A DNA stretch of 64,000 bases from an uncultured Opitutales bacterium (GCA_944390805.1 CALXQW010000019.1:27754-91753), one strand, 5' to 3'; shown: positions 34,379 through 43,456, numbered from the stretch's first letter. The notes: generated by a model not told the origin, from the sequence alone. Translations and numbers: made by a program.

Positions 34379-35275
34379 ATGGTCAATATTTATTCTTGCA
34401 TAAAAATTACGGCGATTGAAAAATTTAGGATATTGAAAATAACAAAATTCAGTTCCGACAATCTCTCCAGGTTCAGAACTCTGAACACGGCTCTTCATTA
34501 TTGTAAGGCACAAACACCAGACGACGCGTCAAAAGCCTTCAATTACGCTAAGGAACATTCGCTAAATGCTTTTGTTTTAGGAGCAGGCTCAAATGTATTC
34601 TTCAAGAATAGGCAGATAAAAAGCCTAGTTATAAAAAATGATCTTCCAAAATATATAAGAAAGTTGGAGGAAGGCAAAGTAGAGGTTTCTTCGTCTTCTA
34701 CGATGATGTCGTTCTTAAAGTTTGCATTGGATAACGGATACGATGCCCCCTACTATCTTGCAAGCGCGCCATGCGAAATTGGCGGAGCTATTGCCATGAA
34801 TGCAGGAACTGGACCGTCAGAAAAAAAGTATATTTCAGACTATCTTGAGAGCGTACGATTTCTCGAAAATGGAAAAATTCTGGAGAAGAAAAAGTCCGAG
34901 CTGAAATTTGGACACAGAAACTCAGAATTTCTAGAAAAAGACAGAAATATTTTTATAATCTCTGCAATATTTAACCTGCCGCAAAAAATTTACAAATCAA
35001 ACCCCATATCTGCCAGATTAAAGTGGGCAGAAGAAAACCAAGATTTACGCTCAAACAACTGCGGATCTTTATGCAACAAATATAGCGCACCAATAATGCG
35101 CTTTGCAAGAGCCGTATTTTGCATAGCCCCCGCAGGATTAAGCTCCAAGAAATTAAATTGGGCAGTTAACAATTCCCCAAACCCGTTTTGGTTAAGACTA
35201 TTTTTAACTACTTTAAGATTTTTGCATTCTGCCTTCAACAAAAAGCTGAAGTTTGAAATACGCATAGTAGATTAA
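34379..35275 (+). CDS. murB: MurB-like UDP-N-acetylenolpyruvoylglucosamine reductase, divergent
   Basis: 298 residues. MurB landmarks are present in order: LSRFRTLNTA near the start, VLGAGSNVFF for FAD, SAPCEIGGAIAMNAGTG, FGHRNSEF (usual YR-S), NCGSLCNK (usual GS-FKNP, active-site serine kept), APAGLSSKKLNWAVNNSPNP (usual AG-KG-G-A-VS-HANF), and a late glutamate in KLKFEIRI. MurB reduces enolpyruvyl-UDP-GlcNAc to UDP-MurNAc with NADPH. Several consensus positions are altered and it stands outside any mur cluster, so it may be a diverged paralogue. A TTG at 34433 with AGGA upstream is an alternative start. Confidence 0.75.
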   Translation: MVNIYSCIKITAIEKFRILKITKFSSDNLSRFRTLNTALHYCKAQTPDDASKAFNYAKEHSLNAFVLGAGSNVFFKNRQIKSLVIKNDLPKYIRKLEEGKVEVSSSSTMMSFLKFALDNGYDAPYYLASAPCEIGGAIAMNAGTGPSEKKYISDYLESVRFLENGKILEKKKSELKFGHRNSEFLEKDRNIFIISAIFNLPQKIYKSNPISARLKWAEENQDLRSNNCGSLCNKYSAPIMRFARAVFCIAPAGLSSKKLNWAVNNSPNPFWLRLFLTTLRFLHSAFNKKLKFEIRIVD

Positions 35276-35376
35276 ACTTAACGCAATAACTTGTTTTTAT
35301 CTTGGCAAAGAAAAACTATACACCATCAAATAAAATAGTGTAAAAAGGATAATACTTACCGTTCTTGCCGGGCAAA

Positions 35377-35409
35377 AAAAATGCCGCACATTATTGGTGC
35401 GGCATTTTT
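35377..35409. terminator. Bidirectional terminator between murB-like gene and lsrF-like gene
   Basis: AAAAATGCCGCAC pairs perfectly with GTGCGGCATTTTT around a 7-base loop, with A and T tracts on the two sides. It lies in the convergent gap, 20 bases from the lsrF-like stop. Confidence 0.9.
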
Positions 35410-35428
35410 GCTAAACGCTATAAAAGCC

Positions 35429-36301
35429 TTACTTAGACTTAATATCGTTGTAAAGTTCGAAGGCTCTATCAGGAGAAAAGCCTCTGTGAACAACGGCCCT
35501 AACAGCTTGAATCATGGCCGCAGGATCTTCCGCCTGGAATATGTTTCTGCCCATATCCACGCCGTTTGCACCGTCGTTTATAGCCTTGTAGGCAAGCTCT
35601 AGAGCATCTCTTTCTGGAAGTTTTTTACCACCGGCAATTACTATCGGAACAGGGCATCCGGCAACAACCTTCTCAAACCCTTCGCAATAGTAAGTTTTAA
35701 CAAATGTTGAACCGTTCTCGGCACAAACGCGGGTTGCCAATCCAAGATAGCGGGCGTCGCGGGCGAGATTCTTTCCAACGGCAGTTACTCCAAATGTGGG
35801 AATTCCATAACGGTTGCCCATATCGGCAGTCTTAGTCAGGTTACGGACTGTGAGAGCCTCGTTCTCGCTGCCTATGGCAACCATCACTGCCATGGCTGCA
35901 ACGTCCAGACGTATAGCCTCCTCTATGTCCATTACGCATTCGTCGTTCAAAGAGCCAAGTATGGTTCCGCCGGCACTGTACCTTAAGGCAACGGGCTTGC
36001 CGCAATCGGGCGGAACACAAGAGCGCAATACGCCGCGCGTGCACATTATACAGTCGGCATGCTTTATAAGAGGAACAACATTCAGATCTATCCTCTCAAG
36101 GCCGCTTGTCGGCCCCATGATGTATCCGTGGTCGAAAGCCAACATAACGGCGTTGCCGCTGCGCTTGTCGAATATTCTGGACATTCTCTCCTTTATTCCC
36201 CAATCGGCATGCTCGAGCCCCTTCATGAAAAAGCTCTTCTTCTTTACGGGAATGCCCAATCCGTAATTAGATGCGTCTTTATTTCCGTCTGCGTCTGGCA
36301 T
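35429..36301 (-). CDS. LsrF-like class I aldolase/thiolase
   Basis: 290 residues of the DeoC/FbaB class I aldolase family, strikingly close to LsrF: KGLEHADWGIKERMSRIF, VMLAFDHGYIMGPTSGLERID, HADCIMCTRGVLRS, Schiff-base lysine K202 in FVKTYYCEGFE, and VAGCPVPIVIAGGKKLPERDALE, GVDMGRNIFQ. LsrF acts on phosphorylated AI-2 breakdown products with CoA. Here there is no lsrK, lsrG or lsr transporter; instead it is the third gene of dhaK-dhaL-lsrF. An aldolase acting on a phosphorylated ketose made by the DhaKL kinase is the alternative reading. Confidence 0.88.
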   Translation of the reverse strand: MPDADGNKDASNYGLGIPVKKKSFFMKGLEHADWGIKERMSRIFDKRSGNAVMLAFDHGYIMGPTSGLERIDLNVVPLIKHADCIMCTRGVLRSCVPPDCGKPVALRYSAGGTILGSLNDECVMDIEEAIRLDVAAMAVMVAIGSENEALTVRNLTKTADMGNRYGIPTFGVTAVGKNLARDARYLGLATRVCAENGSTFVKTYYCEGFEKVVAGCPVPIVIAGGKKLPERDALELAYKAINDGANGVDMGRNIFQAEDPAAMIQAVRAVVHRGFSPDRAFELYNDIKSK

Positions 36302-36336
36302 AGTTGTTTTTTCTATTTTTTGTGTTTATGTTGAAA

Positions 36337-36954
36337 TTAAAATTTGTCGGCAAAAAGCTCGAGAATTGCCGCCGCACTCGTAGCGCCGGCATCGGCATGC
36401 CCGATAGATTTGTCTCCCAAGTTGTGGGCGCGACCAAACTTGGCGCGCATTGAAACAGTGGCCTCTGCCCCACTCTTTGCTGCGGCTGCCGCCGACTTGA
36501 GCAAAGACTTGACATCTGAAGCCCCCTTCATCGCCTCTACTGCCGGAATTAAAGCGTCCATCAGAGTCTTGTCCCCTACCGATGCCTTAGTCTGCATTCT
36601 TACATTTGAAAGCGCGCTTTCAAAAGCTGCGCACAACTCAGACGCGTCAAGATGCAAAGCCCCGTCTTTTACGCCATCTCCAAAACCCATCAGAAATGCG
36701 CCCCATAATGTGCTCGTAGAACCCGATGCGGCAGACATAGTAGCAAAGCCGGCGTCGACAAAACCATTCTTAAGATCCGCCGCCAAAGCCAAAGAAGAAC
36801 TCGCCGCGGCGATTGCCGCTTTTATGGCTGTTCCGTGGTCGCCATCTCCGGTGGCTGCGTCTAACTTGGAAAATTCCGACTCGCGTTCAGACGTCATCTC
36901 TGCGGCGGCGGCAAAAAGCCGCTTAGCCGTATCTAAATCAAAATATTCTCCCAT
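36337..36954 (-). CDS. DhaL-type kinase subunit (DAK2 domain)
   Basis: 205 residues, all helical. The nucleotide/Mg site is DAATGDGDHGTAIKAAI near residue 30, with SGSTSTLWGAFLMGFGDG and KTLMDALIPAVEA further on, and a C-terminal GRAHNLGDKSIGHADAGATSAA. DhaL carries the ATP or ADP used to phosphorylate the ketose bound to DhaK. No DhaM/PTS partner is nearby, so ATP-dependent action is likely. 24 bases downstream of dhaK. Cytoplasmic. Confidence 0.88.
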   Translation of the reverse strand: MGEYFDLDTAKRLFAAAAEMTSERESEFSKLDAATGDGDHGTAIKAAIAAASSSLALAADLKNGFVDAGFATMSAASGSTSTLWGAFLMGFGDGVKDGALHLDASELCAAFESALSNVRMQTKASVGDKTLMDALIPAVEAMKGASDVKSLLKSAAAAAKSGAEATVSMRAKFGRAHNLGDKSIGHADAGATSAAAILELFADKF

Positions 36955-36978
36955 ATAAATAAACTTCCCTTGTGAAAA

Positions 36979-37983
36979 TTATCCTATGCAAGTCCAATAA
37001 GGCGTATTGCTGCGAGCCTTCAAATACTCCTTATGGTCGGCGTCCAACTTGCAGAGAATCATCTGGAATCCGGCCATCTCCTGAACCGTGAGTATCTCGT
37101 CTATAAGTCCACATGCAACCTTTACCCCACGGGACTCAAGCCATTTAGCCGCACCCCTAAAGACTATGTCCATCTCCATATGGGTTGTTGCACCAGAACC
37201 GTTTATGACCAAAAATACCTCATCGCCAGATTTTACCTTTACAGCCTCGGCAAGTGCTGAAATCATCTTTTCGGCGGTTTCATCGGCAGTAAGAATTTTG
37301 CTGCGCCCACCGCCGGCCTCGCCATGCTGTCCCATGCCTATCTCCATCTCGTCGTCAGGCAGCTCAGTTATGGTCTGCCCGTTCTGGGGATGTGTGCAAC
37401 CGGACATGGCAACTGCCAATGTAGCCATCTGAGAATTAAACCGATCGCCTATCTCAACAACCTCCTCAAGGCTCTTACCGGCTTCCGCGGCGGCTCCTAT
37501 CACCTTGTAAAGAGGTATGCAACCCGCCAAACCACGCCTGTCCTCCAACGGACTATCAAGGCCTGCGCTTATGTCTTCGGCGGTAAGTATTTTTGCTACT
37601 TTTATACCCTCCCTCTTGGCCATCTGAAGCGCCATATTTGCGCTCATCACGTCTCCTGCATGATTTAACACTACAAGAACTATGCCAGCATCGCGCTTAA
37701 AACGCCTCAACGCCGCCAATACATTGGGAGCTCCAGGAGCGGCAAAAATGTCTCCAACAACGCTCGCATCGAGCATACCCTCGCCTACGAATCCGCTCAA
37801 AGCAGGCTCATGACCAGCTCCGCCCATGGTAATTATTGCAACCTTGTCCTCCGACTTTGGATTTGCCCTAACAACTATTTTATTTTCCGTAAGCTTTACT
37901 TTATCTGCATAGGCCATACTCAGCCCCTCGAGAAGCTCTGTGGAGAGATTTTCCGGCTTATTGATAAACTTCTTCATCTTCAT
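36979..37983 (-). CDS. DhaK-type kinase subunit (DAK1 domain)
   Basis: 334 residues. Conserved DhaK features are MGGAGHEPALSGFVG near 53, an NHAGD segment at 107-111 (E. coli has NYTGD) and MGQHGEAGG with H220, the histidine that forms a hemiaminal with the keto group of dihydroxyacetone. The altered NHAGD and downstream loop suggest a ketose other than dihydroxyacetone, for example a tetrulose as in erythrulose kinases (inference). First gene of dhaK-dhaL-lsrF; a GGAACAT/ATGTTCC repeat lies about 110 bases upstream. Cytoplasmic. Confidence 0.88.
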   Translation of the reverse strand: MKMKKFINKPENLSTELLEGLSMAYADKVKLTENKIVVRANPKSEDKVAIITMGGAGHEPALSGFVGEGMLDASVVGDIFAAPGAPNVLAALRRFKRDAGIVLVVLNHAGDVMSANMALQMAKREGIKVAKILTAEDISAGLDSPLEDRRGLAGCIPLYKVIGAAAEAGKSLEEVVEIGDRFNSQMATLAVAMSGCTHPQNGQTITELPDDEMEIGMGQHGEAGGGRSKILTADETAEKMISALAEAVKVKSGDEVFLVINGSGATTHMEMDIVFRGAAKWLESRGVKVACGLIDEILTVQEMAGFQMILCKLDADHKEYLKARSNTPYWTCIG

Positions 37984-38450
37984 GGGTTTTCCTTTATTGT
38001 ATTATTGAAATTAACGGTTGCCCGGTAGGTTAAAACATCGCATTTGATATTGAATACAAAGTTTAATATTTCAAGCATATTTTAAAGCTTTTAAGGAACA
38101 TCTGCTCTTATGTTCCATATTATTCGTATGAAGAATAAATACTAAGAACTGAATTAAAGATAGTTTAAACAGATAAAATCTTCAGGTAAATAAGCGCGGC
38201 AAATAACTTCTCTTCAATATTCAAAAGACAAATATTTATAAAATATGCCCCACACCGCAAAAATAGGAAGGAAACTACTAATAAATACGGCTTTTAATAA
38301 AGAGAAGGCTATGTCGGATACATAAGCGTATATAAGACAAAATAATTAAAGATTTTTCTTCTTCTTGACAAATCGTCGGTTTTGAGGTGTTTCTTTAAGG
38401 GATACCGCATTTAAAGCGGCGATAAATATATCAACTAATTTTATACGAAT
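37984..38450. other. Divergent intergenic region between dhaK and FAD oxidoreductase genes
   Basis: 467 AT-rich bases with no gene. It contains the inverted repeat at 38095-38116 and presumably promoters for both directions. No clear riboswitch or RNA gene was seen. Confidence 0.5.
38095..38116. promoter_or_regulatory. Inverted repeat upstream of dhaK, operator candidate
   Basis: GGAACAT (38095-38101) and ATGTTCC (38110-38116) are perfect 7-bp arms around CTGCTCTT. It lies 112 bases upstream of the dhaK start on the minus strand and 335 bases from the FAD oxidoreductase gene. No regulator gene is adjacent. Confidence 0.4.
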
Positions 38451-40727
38451 ATGTGGATAGCAAAACCTTGTAAGAAGAGAGAGGAATCCGTACAGGAACT
38501 CGAAACCGAACTTTGCATAGTCGGCGGCGGATTCGCCGGGGCTTGCGCGGCCATAACTGCTGCCAGAAACGGAGTGAAGGTAGTACTTATTCACGATAGG
38601 CCCGTGCTTGGCGGCAACGCCTCCAACGAGATAAGGATGTGGGTTCTTGGTGCCACGAGCCATATGGGAAATAATGACCGCTGGGCGCTTGAGGGCGGGC
38701 TTCCGCAGGAGTTATTCTTGGAGAATCTATGGAGGAATAAAGAGGGGAATCCATATCTGTGGGACATGCTTCTTCACGAGAAAGTCCAGGCGGAGACAAA
38801 TATAACTGTACTTCTTAATACTGCGGTTTTTGCGGCCGACAAAAAAGATGCTGATACGATAAAATCGGTAACGGCGTTCAACTCGCAGACTGCAACATTT
38901 TACAAAGTCTCGGCGCCGCTGTTTGTGGACAGTTCAGGAGACGGCATTTTGGGCTTTCTGACTGGCGCTGCATTTAGAATGGGAATGGAAAGCAAGCATG
39001 AATTTGGCGAGCTATACGCTCCAGAAGAAGCTTCCACAGATGTGCTTGGCTCTTCAATAATGTTTACTGTAAGAGACATGGGCAGGCCGATAAAGTTCAC
39101 TCCGCCATCATTTGCCCTGTCGATGGAAGAAGTTGAGAAAATCAGCAAGTTCCGCCCTATAAATCTGAATGCAAAAATATTCTATTGGTGGATAGAATTT
39201 GGAGGAGTCTTCGATACCATAAAAAAATCTGAAGACATCAAGGAAGAGCTGTGGAGAGTTGCGTATGGGATATGGAATTACATAAAGAATTCCGGAAAGT
39301 ATCCTCAGAGTGAAAATCTGACTCTCGACTGGGTTTCAAACATTCCCGGCAAGAGGGAAAGTCGCCGTTTTGAGGGAGACTACATGTTGATTCAGCAGGA
39401 CGTAATAGAGCAGCGCTTCCATTACGACGACGTCTCCTACGGTGGATGGGCATTGGACCATCACCCCGCAGACGGACTCTACAGCGAGCAAGCCCCCTGC
39501 GTGCAATGGCACAGCAAGGGCGTATATACAATTCCGTACAGAACTATGTATTCAAGGAACATAAAGAATTTGTTCCTTGCGGGGCGCATAATAAGCTGCT
39601 CGCATGTGGCTTTTGGAACTACGAGAGTTCAGTCGACATGTGGACACAGTGCGCAGGCGGTAGGTATAGCTGCGGCGATGTGCCTTGAGAATAAAATTCT
39701 CCCGCGCGACGTATCAGACAAGAAGCGCATAAAAGAGCTTCAGACCAGGCTGGTAAAGATGGGCGCATACATACCCGGCATAATAGCAAAAGACGCAAAA
39801 GACATTGCGCAAAGTGCGTCGGTAAAAGCCTCATCAACGCTCAAGCTTGAAGGATTTAAGGAAAATGGGGAATTTCTACCGTTAGAATTTGCAAGGGCAA
39901 TGATGCTTCCGCTTAAGAAGGGAATGAAAGCCCCGAAGGTTTCATTCCTGGTAAAGGCGGCTAAAAATACCGTCCTTAGGGCAGAACTTAAGGCTCCGCT
40001 AAAGCCCTTCAACCACACTCCGGAGAAAGTTTTATCTGCCAAAGAAATAGCCGTTAAGCGCGGAGTAAAATGGGTTGAGATAGACTTTTCCGACGCCGTT
40101 GCAGAGGCCGACGAATATGTATTTGCGGCACTCATGCCAAATAAAGATTTGTCTGTAGCTTTGTCCGACGAAAGAGTTACGGGAATATTGTCTGTTGGGC
40201 AGAAATTCAACCCTGCAGTTGCTGCGTCTTCTGCGCAGATAGCTCCTGACGGAATAGGGATAGATTCTTTTGAGTTCTGGCTGCCGGAACGTAGGCCCGC
40301 CGGAAAGAATCTGGCTATGAAGATATCCCCGGCTATAGACTGTTTTGCGGCTGAGAATGTTCTAAACGGCATAGCCCGCCCTGTAAGCGGTCCAAATGCA
40401 TGGGTTGCGAAGTCTCAGAAAGGCAAGCTTACGCTCTCGTGGGACAAGCCCAAGAAGATATCACAGATATATATAACTTTTGATTCGGACTACGACCACC
40501 CGTTGGAGCAGATACTCATGGGACATCCAGAAAACGCTGTTCCGTTTTGCGCAAGAGACTTCACTGTCAAAGATGCTGAGGGGAACACCCTCTGCGCCCA
40601 GAAAGACTGGCACAACGCTTTAAAGGTAATAAAGCTGGAAAAGCCAATAACAACAAAAGCCATATCGATAGACATAAAATCTACATGGGGAGCTCCTGCA
40701 GCAATTTTCGAGGTGCGCGCTTACTAA
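38451..40727 (+). CDS. Large FAD-dependent oxidoreductase with C-terminal discoidin-like domain
   Basis: 758 residues, no signal peptide. The FAD Rossmann motif is ELCIVGGGFAGACAAITAARNG followed by the PF12831 segment VLGGNASNEIRMW, and a second FAD-contact motif NLFLAGRIISCSHVAFGTTRVQSTCG near 370-400. The C-terminal part (about 630-758) has a predicted beta-sandwich look, with LNGIARPVSGPNAWVA and LSWDKPKKISQIYITF as in F5/8 type C (discoidin) domains. Family members sit in glycan or polyol loci; the substrate is unknown. It precedes a sodium:solute symporter by 33 bases, so the symporter probably brings in its substrate. Confidence 0.82.
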   Translation: MWIAKPCKKREESVQELETELCIVGGGFAGACAAITAARNGVKVVLIHDRPVLGGNASNEIRMWVLGATSHMGNNDRWALEGGLPQELFLENLWRNKEGNPYLWDMLLHEKVQAETNITVLLNTAVFAADKKDADTIKSVTAFNSQTATFYKVSAPLFVDSSGDGILGFLTGAAFRMGMESKHEFGELYAPEEASTDVLGSSIMFTVRDMGRPIKFTPPSFALSMEEVEKISKFRPINLNAKIFYWWIEFGGVFDTIKKSEDIKEELWRVAYGIWNYIKNSGKYPQSENLTLDWVSNIPGKRESRRFEGDYMLIQQDVIEQRFHYDDVSYGGWALDHHPADGLYSEQAPCVQWHSKGVYTIPYRTMYSRNIKNLFLAGRIISCSHVAFGTTRVQSTCGHSAQAVGIAAAMCLENKILPRDVSDKKRIKELQTRLVKMGAYIPGIIAKDAKDIAQSASVKASSTLKLEGFKENGEFLPLEFARAMMLPLKKGMKAPKVSFLVKAAKNTVLRAELKAPLKPFNHTPEKVLSAKEIAVKRGVKWVEIDFSDAVAEADEYVFAALMPNKDLSVALSDERVTGILSVGQKFNPAVAASSAQIAPDGIGIDSFEFWLPERRPAGKNLAMKISPAIDCFAAENVLNGIARPVSGPNAWVAKSQKGKLTLSWDKPKKISQIYITFDSDYDHPLEQILMGHPENAVPFCARDFTVKDAEGNTLCAQKDWHNALKVIKLEKPITTKAISIDIKSTWGAPAAIFEVRAY

Positions 40728-40760
40728 CAGATTTTCTCAATAACACACAAACTCAAGACA

Positions 40761-42500
40761 ATGACTACACCCGACTGGATTATATTCATAGGATACCTCA
40801 TTGCCATGATTACCATAGGCCTGCTTTTGGGCAAGATGGTAAAGAACACTTCAGACCTTTTTGCCGCAGGCGGTCAATCGCCTTGGTGGGTAAGCGGTCT
40901 GAGCGGATTCATGGCGATGTTCTCGGCAAATACGTTTGTTGTTTGGGGCGGAATAGCCTACAAATACGGCGTAGTTGCTATAGTTATAAACCTCTGCTAC
41001 GGTTTTTCCGCGGTACTGGTAGGCTATACAATAGCCGGAAAGTGGAAGAAGCTTGGCATAAAAACCCCGACTGAATACATACAGCGCAGATTCGGCAACG
41101 GAGCGCTGCAATTCTACACCTGGTTTATGATGGTGTTTAGGATTCTCAGTAGCGCCGGAGCGTTGTACGCATTTGCGACAATATTCATAACCGCGCTATG
41201 GGGAGCGCCCGACGGCACCATAGAGATAAGCCTGACGCAGAAAAATGTTGTGATACTGCTGATTACGACCGTAGTTGTGATATACACGATGAGCGGCGGC
41301 CTATGGGCAGTGTTAATGACAGATACCATACAGTTCATCATATTGAACTTGGCGGTGATATTTGTAATACCGCTTACGCTGATGAATCTCGATGTATCCT
41401 CCATGGCGGACGCTGCGCCAAAAGGGTTCTTCCTGCCGACAAGCGTAGAATATTCTGTATATTTCTTAATTGGCTGGTTTGCGATACACTACTTTGTTAT
41501 AGGAGCAGAACTTGCGTATGTACAGCGCTATATTTGTGTTCCGACGGAGAAGGATGCCCGCAAGAGCGCATATTTGTTCGGAGTACTTTATCTTGTAAGC
41601 CCAATACTTTGGCTCACGCCTCCGCTTCTTTGGCGCTTGAAGTTTCCACCGCCGGAGGGTGCAAATATTATAGATTTGGCCGAGAAGGCGTATATAATAT
41701 CGTGCAAATCGGTATTGCCATCTGGAATGTTGGGCTTGATGGTGGCAGCGTTATTTGCGGCTACAGCAAGTATGATGAGCGCCCAGTTGAACGTATTCTC
41801 AGGAGTGCTCACACACGACATTTATAGACCGCTTGCTAAGAACCATACAGAAAAGAGCCTTGTATTTGTAGGTAGAGTTTTCACGGTGCTTATAGCAATT
41901 CTCATAGCCGGGCTGGCAATAGCCATACCCTATCTTGGCGGAGTTGAGAAGGTTATCATTAAGGCGGCGCAGGTTATGGCCGTGCCGATACTTGCCCCTG
42001 TATTGATAGGACTCTTGAGCAAGAGGTTGGCGTCGAGCTCGCTGTGGGTAACGGTGCTTATATGCCTGCCTTTAGGACTATTGAGCGTTGGAATAAACAG
42101 CTATAATTGGTTTGCTCCCGATTCTTTCCTCGGGTCATTAAAAGGCACATGGATAGCCGACGAAACTACAATTGGAATATTCCTGCCCATAGTAGTAGTG
42201 TTAATAATACACTTTGCTGCCGGCGACAGAACGGATAAAGGGTGGAATAATATACTCAGCCTTGAAGCAGCTGAAGAAAAGGCCGTCAAGACAAAGGCAA
42301 GCCCCATGCCTCTTATGGTAGTTGCGTGGAGCATGCTGGTATTTGCCGTGATGATGCTTGTTCTTACAATTATAAATACTCAGGACAGAATTGTACTTGG
42401 AGTATTCGTATTAGTTTTAGCGGCAATAAGCGCTTCGGCGTTCATAGCCCTAAAGCGGCTTAAGGCAAAATACGCAGCAGAAGAAGCGGCGCAGAAATAA
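40761..42500 (+). CDS. Sodium:solute symporter (SSS family)
   Basis: 579 residues with about 13-14 membrane helices. Family hallmarks are WWVSGLSGFMAMFSANTFVVWGG early on, GIKTPTEYIQRRFG, GGLWAVLMTDTIQFIIL, and FAATASMMSAQLNVFSGVLTHDIY. It moves a sugar, carboxylate or similar solute with Na+. It follows the FAD oxidoreductase gene in one operon and a terminator comes 23 bases after the stop. The solute cannot be named from sequence. Confidence 0.92.
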   Translation: MTTPDWIIFIGYLIAMITIGLLLGKMVKNTSDLFAAGGQSPWWVSGLSGFMAMFSANTFVVWGGIAYKYGVVAIVINLCYGFSAVLVGYTIAGKWKKLGIKTPTEYIQRRFGNGALQFYTWFMMVFRILSSAGALYAFATIFITALWGAPDGTIEISLTQKNVVILLITTVVVIYTMSGGLWAVLMTDTIQFIILNLAVIFVIPLTLMNLDVSSMADAAPKGFFLPTSVEYSVYFLIGWFAIHYFVIGAELAYVQRYICVPTEKDARKSAYLFGVLYLVSPILWLTPPLLWRLKFPPPEGANIIDLAEKAYIISCKSVLPSGMLGLMVAALFAATASMMSAQLNVFSGVLTHDIYRPLAKNHTEKSLVFVGRVFTVLIAILIAGLAIAIPYLGGVEKVIIKAAQVMAVPILAPVLIGLLSKRLASSSLWVTVLICLPLGLLSVGINSYNWFAPDSFLGSLKGTWIADETTIGIFLPIVVVLIIHFAAGDRTDKGWNNILSLEAAEEKAVKTKASPMPLMVVAWSMLVFAVMMLVLTIINTQDRIVLGVFVLVLAAISASAFIALKRLKAKYAAEEAAQK

Positions 42501-42522
42501 TAGAATATTCTCTCTTTCAAGG

Positions 42523-42555
42523 GGCGGATTCGTTCAATGCGAATCCGCCTTTTTT
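42523..42555 (+). terminator. Rho-independent terminator after the symporter gene
   Basis: GGCGGATTCG (42523-42532) pairs perfectly with CGAATCCGCC (42540-42549) around a 7-base loop, followed by six T residues. Confidence 0.92.
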
Positions 42556-42807
42556 GTGCAATTTTATTTCTCAAATAGCAAAATATTCTATGGAAAAAGA
42601 AAAGACATAATGTATCACAAATATTGTTTATGCCGCAGCTGAACAGCGTTTTTTTGCCATAGAGGCACAAAGATAGTTAGAAAAATAAAAAAAGAGGAAA
42701 TTTTACAATCTTGTGCTTGACAGAAACAAATTATATGGCACATTTGGCAGCTCATAATTCTCTTGCATGAAAGAACAATAATTCTGCTGCAAAAAGAAAG
42801 TAATCCT

Positions 42808-42882
42808 GCCCCCATCGTCTAGCGGTTAGGACGCCTGATTCTCATTCAGGAAACAGCGGTTCGATTCCGCTTGGGGGTGCCA
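42808..42882 (+). tRNA. tRNA-Glu (anticodon CTC)
   Basis: Cloverleaf with acceptor GCCCCCA/TGGGGGT (G-T closing pair), anticodon stem CCTGA/TCAGG with loop TTCTCAT (anticodon CTC), T arm AGCGG-TTCGATT-CCGCT. Discriminator G, CCA encoded at 42880-42882. Reads GAG codons. Confidence 0.95.
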
Positions 42883-42888
42883 CTTTAG

Positions 42889-42933
42889 AAAACGCAAGTT
42901 ATCGCATAAAAATAGCGTCTTGCGTTTTTTTGC
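42889..42933 (+). terminator. Terminator after tRNA-Glu
   Basis: AAAACGCAAG (42889-42898) pairs with CTTGCGTTTT (42919-42928) with a 20-base loop, followed by a T run. Directly downstream of the tRNA. Confidence 0.8.
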
Positions 42934-42991
42934 ATAAGATTGGGTCAACATAATATGTTGTGGAATATTTTATTGGAAGAAAGTGTGGCTT

Positions 42992-43406
42992 TCATAGTTT
43001 CAGACCATATTCTACAAGGATATTAAGTATACGCTCTTCAAGGTTTCTGCATTAGTAAGTAAGACCACTGCTAAATTAGCTTCTTTCTTAGGTAGTAGAA
43101 TACTTTCATTTATTCCACTGCTATTTGTAATATTAAAGACTCCTATCATCGGCAAAAGAAGCTATATATTATAGCCTATGCTAGCTTATCAAAAATTACT
43201 CTGGTCTCTTATGGTCTTTATAATGCTTTTTGCTCGCATTATATCCATCTTGCACTGTTTGTTCTGTATAAATCTTCTTGTATAATATCTTGCACAGCCG
43301 TTCTTTTAACTTGTATATCAGCTTGCTTGTTAAGATATTCCCAGAAAAGTATTATCTATCAGACCAATAGCATATCCCCACCCTTTTACAACTGCTGCTT
43401 CAGACT
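42992..43406 (-). pseudogene. Possible remnant of a class C beta-lactamase-like gene
   Basis: No intact frame, but minus-strand fragments resemble the last third of AmpC-type serine beta-lactamases in order. Near 43400-43340: VVKGWGYAIGLIDNT (compare the AWGYSKDGK-type segment). At about 43158-43030: NITNSSGINESILLPKK then ANLAVVLLTNAE (compare KTG-TGGFGSYVAFIPEK and LGIVMLAN). After a frameshift, 43036-42992: ERILNILVEYGLKL and stop (compare ARVEAAYRILSAL). At least two frame changes and several stops interrupt it. The KTG triad is not conserved. Recognised by eye only, so tentative. Confidence 0.35.
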
Positions 43407-43415
43407 TCAATACAA

Positions 43416-43456
43416 AAAAAGTTGAACAGTTTAAAAAAAATACAGTTCAACTTTTT
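43416..43456. terminator. Strong hairpin downstream of the flavodoxin-like gene
   Basis: AAAAAGTTGAAC (43416-43427) pairs perfectly with GTTCAACTTTTT (43445-43456) around a 17-base A-rich loop. It lies 159 bases after the stop of the minus-strand reductase gene at 43615 and could end its transcript. Confidence 0.6.

Noticed and set aside
36344..36958. 204-codon plus-strand frame opposite dhaL
   Set aside because: Exact antisense of the DhaL gene, whose motifs are unambiguous.
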